DNA from: Paraphysomonas bandaiensis
Taxonomy: Eukaryota; Chrysophyceae
Length of the DNA stretch: 64,000 nt
Reading direction: 5' to 3'
Assembly: GCA_965644295.1 (NCBI GenBank)
Contig: CBFFRP010000068.1
Coordinates: 1 to 64,000 of the forward strand
Shown: piece after piece, positions 31,239 through 43,300 of the stretch
Position numbering within the stretch: position 1 is the first letter of the stretch
Layout of the letters: every line of letters starts with the position of its first letter
The notes under the pieces: generated by a model
The model's database searches: none
Seen by the model: the letters and a program-made list of their open reading frames with translations, nothing else
Told to the model about the DNA's origin: nothing
Program-made: the position numbers and the translations under genes

Positions 31239-33710
31239 TTACTTTAGTTCTATCTTCTTGGCAGCCTCTGCTTTCTTCCTCTCCCTTTCAACAGCATTTT
31301 CTGTCTTTTCTCGTTCTCTCTTCTCGGCAGCCTCTTCTTTTTTACGCTTTCTCGCCTTGATAGCTTCCGCCTTTTTGTGCTCAGCCTCTGCCTTTTTGTG
31401 CTCAGCCTCGGCCTTCTTGCGCTCCTTCTCAGCAGCTTTCTCAGCTTTGGCTCGGGTAGAAGCACGTAGCATATCATTGCGTCTTTCGACCTCAACGCTA
31501 TGATTGAGCCATACAGCTCTCTGGCGGATAATACTAAGCTCGTTCAAATTCAACATAGGTGTAGCTAACTTAACGTCATGCTTAGTAAGGATTGCGGAGA
31601 TGTCATCATCACGTGTTAGACCGCGAAGGCTGGCAAGCTGTATGAGTTCTGGTATAACATTATTAAGAAGGCGGGACGCTTCTTCTTCAGGAAGTTGGCA
31701 GATATGAGGGTTTTTCCGAAGCAGGACTTCAGCATCAAACGGCTCGAAAGCGGCCGAGGCGAAGCCAGATATAATGTTGTCACCAGTGTAACACTTGGTG
31801 ATCATTGTAGGCAAGCGATGAAAGAAATTTCTATACGTTGTTATCGAGTCGCTATCCATCTTGATGTCCTTCATATACTGGACAACGTATGGAAGGAAGA
31901 TGGGAGTTGCGCCCTTCGTCTTGGGGTCGTAAAATTCCGCCTTCTTACAATACTCATTGCACAAAGCAAAACATCGCGTGAGATCACAAGGCTGTGCACA
32001 CATGGTGTATGCGGCTGCTAACTTGACAAACTCGATGGAGAAAGAACCCCATTTTTCCATTAGTACGTCGATAAGAGCACGTATGAGTCCATATTCGCCA
32101 TCAAGTGACCAAAGAATAGGGACCTGCTTCTCTATACTCGAGTAATTCACATCGAGTTTCTTCAATGTTCTCTCTTTTCGGTCTCTGTTTTTAACAACTA
32201 CAGGGAGAATGTGTTCATCAATAATAAACATTCCGAAAGTTGCCTCTGCACTGAGTGGTTTCTTTTGTGTAGCATGTGCCTCTTCCAGCTTATCACATTC
32301 ACGGTCGTCATGCTGCTCCCGAAGGGCTCGCATTTGATCCCGTGTGTCCAAGTCAGGACCGGAGCAATAATCATCCCCATTTCCGCTTGGGTTTAGTCCT
32401 TTATCATCGTTACTTTTACATTTTGAACCTTTATCATCTTGAGCAATTTCTTCCTTCTCATCACTACCCTCAACTTCCTTCAAACCCGGCATAGCTTCAT
32501 CACTCTCCTCCATATCAACGTCCTCCCAGACTGTTTCAGCGTCATCTGTAGTTTTGCTCTCAGTGCACTGTTTGATCCTGTGTGCAGGACGAAAAATAAT
32601 GCTCTGTACCCATCCATTCATGTTGAACTTGAAACACTTCAACTCCTTGCATTTTCGTTCCCGGATGACAACAATATGGCTGAGTAGAGCAGGCTCTGCA
32701 CTCATAGTAGCCGTGCACTTAACGGATCGTATCTTCTTCTTGTTGGTAATGGCGACAGAAAGACGGTTAAGTTTCATCAGTTTTTTCATATTCTATGTCA
32801 AAATTTTGTAAATAAAGTAACCACGAATCGCCAACTATACATACCTGTGGACAACGTGCCCGCCTCTGCTTACTATATCCTAGCATGATGTTGTGAGTAT
32901 CCGAATTGGTCTTGTTCCACGGATGAAATCGGTTGCCTTGAGGATTTTCTGGTGATACCCCTAAGATGGCACCTACTATGGCTACGCTGGATAAGGGATT
33001 GAATGCATCATTGATGGCCTCCTGCCTTCGCGCATTGACTGTGGACGGAGCATCCACACTTTCAGGTGACACCTTTTTCAAATACCTGCCTATGGTGGAA
33101 TTTGAGGGTGCCTTACGATTCTTAAGGAAGTTCCCCCCTTGCTTGTTGACAGTCCCTGCACTGGTCAGTGCTTTAACAAAATCCCCATCGGATGCAGAAG
33201 TGAATGAGTTCCCAGTTGCAGTGGCCTCATGGCTCATGTCGGACAACATTGCCACACCGTCTTCGTCCGTCCAGGTCGGGCGCCCAAGATAGCTACGATT
33301 GGGATCTAGCCCTCTTTCTCGTTTATCTTTGGCCCTACAAAGCAGATATTCCATCAGAAATACGTATGTTATGACAATAAAGAGTTACCTGAAGAACACT
33401 CCACGAGTGATGTTGTGATTGCGACAAAACTCACTAACATTACTAGGTTTATCCTTTTCATATTCATCGAGAATAGCATTGAGGTCAACATCAGATCCAT
33501 AGCTGTCTTTCGACTGTGCTTTTGCAAATTTAGCTGCCCGGAGCTTGTCTATGGCGTCTTGTCGGTTCTTTTTGCGAAGATTCTTGTAGTCGCATAGACG
33601 AGTCACTGAAAGAACACAAATCAGACATTATTCAAAAACAAGTCGTAGGAATTGCACAGCACTCATATATGTGAGAGTCCATCTGTATACAAACCTTTTA
33701 AGATCGTCAT
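31239..33710 (-). CDS. DDD-type transposase of the 4.23-kb element, four exons
   Basis: Exons 33710-33695, 33605-33389, 33334-32845 and 32792-31239 join in phase into 758 residues. The ATG (MTILK) and first intron lie inside the terminal inverted repeat. Residues 1-75 are basic with a helix-turn-helix-like part (PSNVSEFCRNHNITRGVF). A second DNA-binding-like region follows (APSNSTIGRYLKKV). Candidate catalytic acids are D223 (NSDTHNIML), D472 (ILWSLDGEYG) and D511 (QPCDLTRCF), a D-248-D-38-D layout. LDGE, a VKLAA strand and QP-x-D are as in DDE_1/pogo-like transposases. About 120 residues between the first two acids form an Asp/Glu-rich insertion. The C-terminus is a long Lys/Glu/Ala coiled coil. 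The superfamily is inferred, not certain. Confidence 0.88.
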
Positions 33711-34033
33711 GTTGAAAATTCAATGTAGGGATTTTGAGAAATGGTGCCGGATGTGAGGGGTACTCGATGAATTGGAACGATATAAGAAACCTTGTGATAT
33801 TGAGAGAAGCAGTGTATGAAATGAAAATCTGGTTGCATATTCGTGTCCAGTGGTCCATGATTGCCATAGAATGATAAGTCTCCAGTGTCAGGTCAGTTCA
33901 AGTGTTGTGTTAATTGGATTTCAATGTCACTGAAGTGAGAGAAATATGAGAGTTTCGAACGACATTTTTGGACTTTTGATCAAAAAACGGTTGTTCGGAC
34001 TTTTGACTTGTTCGGACTTTTGACGGCGACTGG
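33478..34033 (-). repeat. Right terminal inverted repeat with transposase start
   Basis: This 556-bp inverted copy of 29803-30358 includes promoter, start codon, first intron and part of exon 2 of the transposase. Confidence 0.93.
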
Positions 34034-34037
34034 ACAT

Positions 34038-35460
34038 GCATATCTAGCTGTGGATATCACCGACAGCCTCGTATCGCTCGTATCGCTCGTATCTATCTAA
34101 CATTGTGAACATGAGTAACATGATGAACATATCATAATACTATGAAATCAACTGCAGTGTGTATGAGAAAAGTTGATAACAGGGAAAATTGGCCTCTGAG
34201 TTTATGTAATGCTTGACAGTATTAGCTAAAGGACTAAACCTATTGAACAATGAGCAGAAACCACGTTGGCGAATCAGTCTATTTCCTACAGAAAATGGAA
34301 GAGTAATTGAAAGTGTTCAGATGAAGGAGTTGAACTACGCGTTATTGTTGATTTATTGGGTCAGGAAAATTACGACAATTTTCAGCAAAAGTAAAAGCCT
34401 CTAAGAAATACATTGTCCTATCTGATATCTGGAAGGTTTACCTAGTAGGTCTATGTCTATGTCTATGTTCATTTATTCTAGCGTTCTAGACAACCTTGGA
34501 TCGACTGCCGATGGGTTGCTACTTCTGCTTTATGGGTTAGTCACAATTACTCTATCACATAAGTGTGGCATCGATAATAACTCCATGAAGTTAAATTGAA
34601 TTCTGATTAATTCTAAACATTGTACTAGTTCTACCGACCTACACATATAGGTGAGTATAGGGTCACACTACAAATGTGAAACTCATGAACCGTGCACATG
34701 ATCAATGCATCAATAGATGTAGAAGCTGAATTAAACATCAAGGGACATAGAAATAATTACAATGATACTGGTTCAACTGTCATGAAGTATGTCTGAACTA
34801 TAATTATATATGTGTGTCATTCTGTCAACACTATGCGTTTTGGAAATGGTTCATACTAGGGACTATGACTGTAAATTGTAAATGGCCTTACGGTGTTCAC
34901 TTGGCTATAGCAATAATGAGTGAATCTGATAATATGATGTAATGTTAAGTTTAGAGCAAGCTGCTCTAATGAGCTACTCAGAGAGTTAGTTCATAACATA
35001 CTGTATAGTTAATATAATACTGCTGCGTTTAATTTCTTTGTGAATAAACAATAAACTTTGTTGGCAGTTGTTGGCAACTAGGCATTTTTCGGTGGAAAAC
35101 TTATGAGTGTATCTGAACCAGATACAAAGTAAAGATACAATTGTAGGCGGGAGGTGATTACACAGGATGGTTACGGGAATGGCATGCGGTTTGCAGAATA
35201 TAAGACTTATCCTTAACACACTTTGCTCGATATACTCTCCAACAGAATGTACTATACCAACTCAATAGTTTGACGGCGAGTTTCGAGATGCGCACGGTTA
35301 CATATATATAGTGATTTCTACACTCATTAAGAGACAGCAAGCAGAGAGTACCAGGAAGAAAATAAATCTTATTATGTATGCAAGAGGTTTACCAAATCTC
35401 CAAGCCGCACAGTATTCAACCTGCTCATTACTACACTATATACTCATACTTCAAAGTTTC
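34038..35460. other. Spacer, nothing certain
   Basis: A GTATCGCTC triplet repeat lies at about 34069-34098. A plus-strand stretch at 34213-34410 reads protein-like in two frames, but has no partners. The rest is AT-rich. Confidence 0.35.
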
Positions 35461-36142
35461 TTACTCTTTTGAATTCGCGGCATTAAACATTTTATCATAG
35501 AAATAGTGGGTCGCAAAGCAAGGGAGTGCACAGTATCCGACCACAGGGGAAGCCATCCAGGGGTTGGGACGACAAGCCATTGCCACTAGTCCAACAGCAG
35601 CTCCACCGGCAAATGAGTTAAAGGGGTCATGCGTACCACGGATTACTTTCACGCACTGCTGTGCACCAGCAAAAGTAGCACCCACAGCGAACCCTTTGAG
35701 CTTTACAAAAAAATCAAACGAGTACAGTAGCAAACTTAATTTCATAAATATACATAACAATCAACTCATACCACTCTACAAATATCAAATTCATTCAAAA
35801 ACATAACTTACCCCAGTCTTAAGTACTTCCGCAGCAACTTCTCTTGGGCGGAATACTAATAGCAACAAGCAATTATATATGAGATGATAACATGCACAGT
35901 ACAATGATAGTTAATTACCATTCACTCCAGGCTGAGGGACGTAATAGTATAATATATTACGCATTTCAATAAATTGTCCAGTAAGTTGACCCAATAATCC
36001 CCATTGCCATAGAGCACTGTAATTAAGTGTAGTGGGTGACTCACGTGGTTTAAATTGAAAAAGAGGAAATCTTTGCTGAGCCCTACATATACATAACTTA
36101 ACAATGATATATAAGAGATGTATTTATAATGGTAACTTACAT
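35461..36142 (-). CDS. Tim17/22/23-family protein, NDUFA11-like, start codon split by an intron
   Basis: Exons 36142-36141 (AT of the start codon, possibly longer as UTR), 36082-35919, 35855-35812 and 35700-35461 join in phase into 149 residues. The start is MAQQRFPLFQFKPRE. The second half is small and Gly/Ala-rich with alternating hydrophobic helices (LKGFAVGATFAGAQQCVKVI, NSFAGGAAVGLVAMA, VVGYCALPCFATHYFYDK), as in the Tim17 fold of complex I subunit NDUFA11/B14.7. That subunit sits in the inner mitochondrial membrane and stabilises the membrane arm. A TIM import component is the alternative, but the short length and the DPFNSFAGG loop favour NDUFA11. The AT|G split by the first intron rests on the absence of another start and on good splice sites. 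Confidence 0.75.
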
Positions 36143-36290
36143 TATATTATTTTTTTGTAGTAAGGATAGATAAGTCTAGTGTATATAGATGAGGTTATGG
36201 TCAACTTAATGCTGCCAGAGAAATGACTATAAGGAGCATGCGCTTGTGTCACTGTTTTATTTTGCACAAACACGGACCAAATACACCACC

Positions 36291-36608
36291 CCATGTATGT
36301 ATGTATGTACGTATGTATGTATGTATGTATGTATGTATGTATGTATGTATGTATGTATGTATGTATGTATGTATGTATGTATGTATGTATGTATGTATGT
36401 ATGTATGTATGTATGTATGTATGTATGTATGTATGTATGTATGTATGTATGTATGTATGTATGGATGTATGTATGTATGTATGTATGTATGTATGTATGT
36501 ATGTATGTATGTATGTATGTATGTATGTATGTATGTATGTATGTATGTATGTATGTATGTATGTATGTATGTATGTATGTATGTATGTATGTATGTTTGT
36601 ATGTATGT
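36291..36608. repeat. 318-bp ATGT microsatellite
   Basis: About 78 nearly perfect ATGT units with only four or five substitutions (for example ATGG near 36460 and TTGT near 36595). It ends about 80 bases before the start codon of the BCL7-like gene. Confidence 0.98.
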
Positions 36609-36689
36609 ACGTGCTTCTACAGGTATATATATTTAAAGTAAGTTATCACAATATCAGTGTATTCAATCTAACACTACACACATTCAAAT

Positions 36690-37424
36690 ATGACCGACAA
36701 TGACCCATCAAACAATCCCCCTTCATCTGAACCTTCTAATAAACCAATTAAACGTAAACGAGAAAAAAGTAACTGTAAATCTGTTGAATTAATGGACTTA
36801 GAGGGGAATGTCTTACAAGTCTATCCAAGTGGTATAGCAATGGCTACAGCACTTGGTATACAACAAGGAGATATTAGTTTATGTTGTCGTGGATTAAAAT
36901 ATAGTGTTGGTAATTATCGTTTTAGATTTCATGGGGATACAGAGGATCAATATGAGGTCATGCAAAGACGTAAGAAAGAGATGAGAGAGCAAGCATTAAC
37001 AGTACCTAAAGAATTAAAAGATTCATTTAATAATCCTGAACCATTATCACGTACAAGACGTAGAACAACAATTAATTATGGTGATATGGGACTTGGAGAA
37101 TATGGGGAAGCGACAGAGTCGGGAGTGACACATCAGAGCACACATACTAAAGGCGCCCCCCCGAATTTAAATAATGTGAAAGAAGTCAAAGTAAGTGATT
37201 TTAGCACGTATATTTGATTAATCTGTTATGCCTAACTTTTATATGTGTACATCCAGGTAAGGAAGTGGAGAAAGGACACCAATGTAAAAGTAGGAAAAGG
37301 AACCTTCACTATTAGTAGATGGGTGCCCCAAGGAGGGACGAATCCGGCTTTCAAGGCCTTTTTGCCTAAGAAAACCAAGAAGAAACGGTACGAGCGGAGG
37401 AAGTCCCACACTTATGACAATTAG
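36690..37424 (+). CDS. BCL7-like protein with NUMOD-like N-terminal module, two exons
   Basis: Exons 36690-37190 and 37257-37424 give 222 residues. Residues 1-30 are polar with a basic patch (KPIKRKREKS). Residues 32-85 (VELMDLEGNVLQVYPSGIAM, then DISLCCRGLKYSVGNYRFRF) resemble NUMOD-type modules that bind DNA in homing endonucleases, with a Gly-Asn-x-Val strand, an Ala-rich helix and an IS-x-C-C-x-G turn. The second exon encodes VRKWRKDTNVKVGKGTFTIS followed by RWVP and a basic tail. This fits the conserved N-terminal block of BCL7 proteins (W-x-x-x-W/V-V-x-V-G-D-T-x-L-x-I-x-K-W-V-P), accessory subunits of SWI/SNF-type remodellers. Chromatin binding is inferred from both modules. The combination is unknown to me. 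Confidence 0.6.
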
Positions 37425-38043
37425 ATACGTGTTGCTAAGCTGGAGGTGCTGTTGCCCTTCAGTATTTCTGCTGTATGTAATATTTACTAGCTGTATCTAT
37501 ATTGAGGGCGTATAAATATAAAGAACTGAATTGTAGGACTGGTATGGCATGAAATATACCAGTTTGTAATAATTGCGATACGGCACGAGAAATCTTGGAG
37601 AATTTCACACTCCGCGTTTTTGTTTCCTATTCATATGAAGTGCTAATACAAGCCTTCCTCCAATGTATACTGTATACATATATGCTATAGAAAGCCCCGA
37701 TAATTTTATTATTCCTCTAACTGAACTTGAACTCACTTAATATAGTTATATCTAATCATGGGTTATAAGGAGGATATAACGCCCTGTGCTCATAGTTTTG
37801 AAGCGAGGGCTAAAAAGCCAGAGTTTTAAAACTTTGACAAGGGATGATACTCTTTTTGCCTAGGTTTAATAGTAGATTATCACCATGATGTCGTAGACCT
37901 ACTATTTAGTACTTATAATATGTTGCTATCTTGCTGGTAGTGGAAATAGCTATTCCCTGAACAATATTTAGAGAACAAAAAAATTCAAGTATAGTTTCTA
38001 ATCAATTACACCTACACAATAAATGAATGGCAACTATGCTAAA
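37425..38043. other. Spacer
   Basis: AT-rich, without exon chains or repeats that recur in the window. Confidence 0.4.
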
Positions 38044-38760
38044 CTAAATCCAAACAATAAATTCCAACTGTACCCTATTCCCAGAAGGATGTTGAGGGAA
38101 TGGCAACTGCGAGGTATAAAAACTTGCGGAAGTGAGTTTTCCATGAATGTGAAAAATCTTAGTCGCTAGAAGCTTTTTGCTGTCACTTGTATCATCGTTA
38201 TCATCACAATTTACCCCTTCCATTGCAGCTGACTCAAACGCGTTTATCTTTATAGGGACAACAGAACCTATTTAACGTACAGTTCTGTTACCCATCATGT
38301 GCTTAGATGCAGACTCAACTCCACTTAAAGTGCAGATCACATTCTGGCCATAATTGAGTTTACGTGACAAATCCTTTATATCCTGTGTACATTAATGGTG
38401 TCGGAAGCCCGAAGTCTCGGCAATTCCCATCCCATAGTTTGATCTTAATTGTTTTCAATGAAATTGCTACAATAATTTATCGAAATGTGTTGTAAGCTTA
38501 CAAAAAAATGACCTGCACATCTAGAGGTAACCAGTTGTTGAGAGTACATAACCATACTTCACGAGGAAAATCAGTAATATAATTATCAAGAGATTCAATT
38601 TCAAGCATGCCAGATATTATTTGCCATGTACGGTCTGTGTTTCAAGAGAACTGGCGTGTAGTTAGCAGTGACTTATTTGGTCTGCGGGGCCAGTGCACTT
38701 GTGCGAGTTTTTGTAGTAGAGAGACGCTAATACTGTGCTACAAAGTATACTGTCAAAGTT
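38044..38760 (-). pseudogene. Unrecognised gene with an in-frame stop, probably decaying
   Basis: The minus strand holds a protein-like exon from about 38640 to a donor at 38513 (IESLDNYITDFPREVWLCTL, ending LDVQ). A following stretch near 38460-38380 (IKLWDGNCRDFGLPTPLMYT) shifts frame. An open exon 38382-38044 (KLNYGQNVICTLSGVESASK, then HIHGKLTSASFYTSQLPFPQ) is read in one frame with a single TAA at 38274-38272. Composition and codon use look coding. One stop and at least one shift argue for decay; sequencing error or an unusual intron at the stop are alternatives. No family was recognised. Confidence 0.5.
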
Positions 38761-40314
38761 TGGGTAAATTAATAGCTTTGCTCTTGATTACCGAGATGTT
38801 CCTTTTAAACGAGTAGGCAACTGTAAACATATATTTTCCCATTTACTCTGATTAGTTTCAACATTATCAGATCTCCACGGCCAGTAAAAGCCCTAAAACT
38901 TCCATCTTCTCATTGCTGTTGGTGATTATAATTATATTAATCTGAATACTTCACTTCTTCACTTTCATGTAACATCTGGTACATCACCTGTTCTCAGCAA
39001 CACCTGTTTATCATATGTTCACGAGTCACACCTATATCTTATATAGTCATACATTAATAACTGAATTTAATTCCTTAATAACTGTAATCACCCGTTACAC
39101 CTATGAGTTGACTTAACCTATTGCACACTATTCACTCACTTCAATTGCACACTATTAACTCACTTCAATTGCACAATATATAATATATATCACATCATAT
39201 TGCAGAACTCAACATTATATATACTACAGTTTTCAAGTACTGTATTCTTAAACTACTAAAAGTCAAATACCTAAAAATATATCTATTAAGTGCTTACGGG
39301 CTTACAAGTAAGCAAAACTCAACAAGCATGATATCAACGCACAACAACCTGCTGCAATGTGCATCTAAAGTGATATATATTAGTCAACCTAGTCAATTTG
39401 GTTGAATTTCCTAGTCATACTATTTTCGGTGTAAAATCTAGTCAAAGCAATAAATGACTCAACCAGGGCTAAGAAACAACATATTGCAGTACTATTGATA
39501 TAGATAGCGTTCCAACAATACTATTGATGGAGATTTTAAACAGGCTCAACAATACAATTACAATATATTACAATATATTGTCGATATATTGCAATATATT
39601 AGTATGACTAATCAGTAAGTAAACACATCCGTAGATTCCATTTTTAGTATTAGTCATTAAGATCATATGGCAACCAAACCCACAACTGCTTCTTATAGCT
39701 AATAAAAGTTCACCTCGTCCTCATCCTCTGAGCTATCATCATACCTACTAGCCTATTATAGTATTAAACCTAGTCATGAATTGTACTCGCATATAGCTAC
39801 GCATTGCAGGCCTATAGCTACACGATACCTTAACTATAATGTGGTATTTCAATGCATTGCTTTGTCCCAAAATGACATCCATATAAACTATCCTGGTAAA
39901 GAATTATTTTAAAAACGCCAGCTTCTCTTATAGTTGGGCACCCCTTAGTTCCTAGACACTATGATTTTTTCATTTTACAAGCGAATAATCCCAACCAATA
40001 TATATTCAAGCAACCCATACTATATCGTTAGCAGTGGACCTTCATTTCACATTCCAGTATTTTCCCCATACCAACACGACGTATGACACAATAATATGAT
40101 GCCCAAACTAGTTAATACTAAACAAAAATTACACTACACCGAAAACCTCATATCCTAGTTTCACTACCGCTCACACTTTCAGCGCCTCATGCTAAAGTTT
40201 CGCAGCTCTATGGCTTTAGCAGTCACCCAATTCATTATATTGGTACACAGCGACTCTCCCTATTAAAAAACGCGTAATATTATAACATACGAGTAACACA
40301 CCCACTCCATGAAC
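38761..40314. other. AT-rich spacer with short tandem repeats
   Basis: It contains a double CACTCACTTCAATTGCACAC unit (about 39127-39176), an inverted-end relic at 39384-39470 and an ACAATATATT-rich stretch (39549-39601). No gene was seen. Confidence 0.5.
39384..39470. repeat. Solo end of the CTAGTC-type element
   Basis: TCAACCTAGTCAATTTGGTT and the following GAATTTCCTAGTCA and AGCAATAAATGACTCAACC match the reverse complement of the right end of the element at 21473-22752. Confidence 0.7.
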
Positions 40315-43300
40315 TTACCATATTCTATTCGCTACATGCCGCACCCTATATTCCAAAAAACCCTGCATAGCAACATCTATTAATATGAAAAATTGAACTA
40401 TATTTGATACGCAGGTATGGCAATGTAAATATATACTTACTACTACATATACATAAAAAAGACTCACCATACATAGCTTGGACAACATGTACGCAAGTCT
40501 GGCATCTTTCTTCTCCATCAGCTTAAACTCTCGCTTGCGGAGAGTCATGACTGTGGTATCTACTTTGGCAACTAAAGTACTTGCTCTGGGCTGAAAAAAA
40601 AGAATCAGAGGAGCTTGTATATAACTAGCCACATTATGGACACATAAATGAAATAAACACCACATTCATATTAATTTGATAAAAGGCCTAGCAAATGTAT
40701 CACGTAGCCCACAGCCACTAGACAACATCAGTGAGTAAGCCACGTACTTTGTTATTAATAAGGCCGTATTCCCCAAGGAGGTGTCCACAGCCAATCTCCT
40801 CTGTCGTGCCCGCCTCATCCTCAAGAATACTAATAACGATTCCTTCAACAATCAATATAGCTGAGGTGGATGACTCGCCCTGGTGCCAAAGTGTACTCCC
40901 TGCAGGGTAAGTATTTTCTGGTGAAAAATAAGACATCAGACGGTCTATATCAACTTCCTCATCACGGGTACATAGGAAGTAGAGTTGATGCAACTCTGGG
41001 GGCTTTGAACGAATATGTGGACGATCGCGAAGAGGATCGATTGGGTTTAAATGAGGCGCAACTCGTATTGTCACCTGGTTTTCACACCACTTGAGAGCAG
41101 CATTTAGGTCATTCGATATATGCACCAGAGTTGAGGGATCAACATAACTCACACTAAGAGTTGTATTTCCGGGGATAGTGATAGAATAAGCGGATTTTAT
41201 CGGTGATCGAGCATGGGAGCTCAACTCTGAATGACCTTTTTCCAGTCTGTCTGAAAGTGCAGCCTCGCACGGGAAACCAATATTAGATCCTCGAGCAAAG
41301 CAGACCTAATTGCATAGTCATGCGAGTAATATCGAACAAGTACACAAGCGAAAGTCACACGAAAAAGTATTTCACACCTAGGTACAATATACGAGTACAG
41401 CAACTCACACATCCTACCTTCACTCCGTGCCGTTTACATATCAGAGGTAAACTTGCGATCGTCTCAACCGCACTTGAATCAATTCCGAGAACTAATGTGA
41501 AATCCAGAATCAAACACCATATGCCCCCATTTGATTCCTGGAGTTTCTGCACAATTTCCTCCGACAGAGTGGTTGCATTACCAAAAAAGAGGTTGCCTTG
41601 AAGCTGCATAATATGAATACGTTTGGAATAGACATCTAGCAAAGCAGACATCTCTCTAGATCTTCTGGCATTAGACCGAACAGTTAAAGCACTCATCTGG
41701 CCCCGTAGTGGAGCAGTGTGTTTACTCATCTGAGAGGTGAAAGTCAAGGCAGCCAACACCACCCCTGCACCCAAACCAGCAGTCATGCCATAGGCTGTCA
41801 TAGTCGCTGTGATTATTAATATTGAACCGTATTCGAATATATCAAAGGCTCCGTATGAATCAAATACTGCCTCTGAAAAAAGATCAATACCGACATGAAT
41901 TAGAAGGCATCCCGCCATACATCGGGGAACAAAGTGCACTATAGAAGGCCCAACAAAGAAAAACACTCCTGTCAATAGCGTCAGTAGTAGCCCTGAAATA
42001 CGCCCCCCCCCATTGCATTTGAAATAGAGCAAACTATATACACATAAGAAACTGAGCCAGAGATAAAGAAAAGAATACATTTACGGAATATACAACTTAA
42101 TAATAATCAGTTACACATGCACACAATACACTGGTTTCTTTGAAAATAACGACAGGGAAAATTATATTTAATACATAAATCCCAAAACGTAATGATACTT
42201 ACGAGTTCGAGTAGCAGAGATAATTCTGAAGGCCTCCACCAATCCCAGAGAGAATATTGGATATGCCATGGGCCTTAAGCTCTTTGTTCATGTCCGCATT
42301 GATTTTGGTACTGATTCCCAGAGACGGAATGTTGATGGGTACATGCATTAGGCTGAAAACAGTGAGCGCAATCATCGTCGGAACCAACTTCACTATGACT
42401 CCCCATTGTACAGTTTCGAAGTCTATCAAAGTCCACATTAATTGAAAATCTGTTGGTTCAGATGATTCGAAGAACCATCCGTCTCGGTGCATAGACTCAA
42501 CAGGAATGCCAAGGGCAAAAATAACACCATAAAATATAGGAGGAATTAAGACAAAATAAAAGGGAGGAAGTAAAGGAAGGCGGAATAAAGCCATCAATGC
42601 CCGAAGCAACAATTCACATCCCAGGCTGCTTACCCAAAGAGGATACAGAGAAGGAGATGAGAAAGCCGAAACTGCCTGCCGCGTCCACGTCCACGGACGT
42701 CCTACAGAAACTTCTAAGCCAGTCTGCATAACGAAGACCCCAACTCCCCCAATACACCCGACGATAACGTGACGAGGAAAAAAGTAGACCGAATTACCAA
42801 GCTTGAGGGCTCCTAAGATATAAAAGAAGACTCCCACAAGTATGCTGCTAAGTGCAAATGCTACCAGGACTGTGGAGAAGGACTCTATGCCTTGCCCTTG
42901 ATAAGATACTACGATCTGGGCTATGGTGTGCATAAAGGGGATGTTCTCAACCATCATCATTCCCATCGCACAAGGAAACTCCGACTGAATTGTCATCACC
43001 AGTTGGCAAATGACAGTCGAAAACAAAAACATCTGAATTCCAATCGAACGCGGAACCTCTTCTGGAAACTCCCAATCCTACGTGGACATAATACAGAATT
43101 ATAATAATAAATCAAGATTATATATTGAATTACTATATATACATACGTAACATATATCACTACACACACATATATATACATATACAGGGCATATATATAC
43201 ATACATATACGTACCGATGGAAAAAATGCTTCTCCAAAACTTAATGATAAGAATAAATTTAATAAAGTAGCAATTAATAATCCAGGAGTACCATAAATAG

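Larger units (their letters stand above)
29803..34033 (-). mobile_element. 4.23-kb DNA transposon with 556-bp terminal inverted repeats
   Basis: The repeats 29803-30358 and 33478-34033 have equal length, no gap, and almost no mismatch by eye. They start CCAGTCGCCGTCAAAAGTCC. Just inside each end the unit TCAAAAGTCCGAACAA recurs twice, with a third partial copy, and is a likely transposase-binding array. ACAT lies on both sides (29799-29802, 34034-34037) and is a candidate 4-bp target duplication; shifting the end by one or two bases gives other short options. The element encodes one spliced transposase on the minus strand (33710-31239). Near-identical repeats and an open gene suggest recent activity. 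Confidence 0.93.

Noticed and set aside
36223-36703. Long plus-strand frames encoding (MYVC)n
   Set aside because: They are produced by the ATGT microsatellite in all three frames; the same holds for the arrays at 3627-3856 and 43804-43964.
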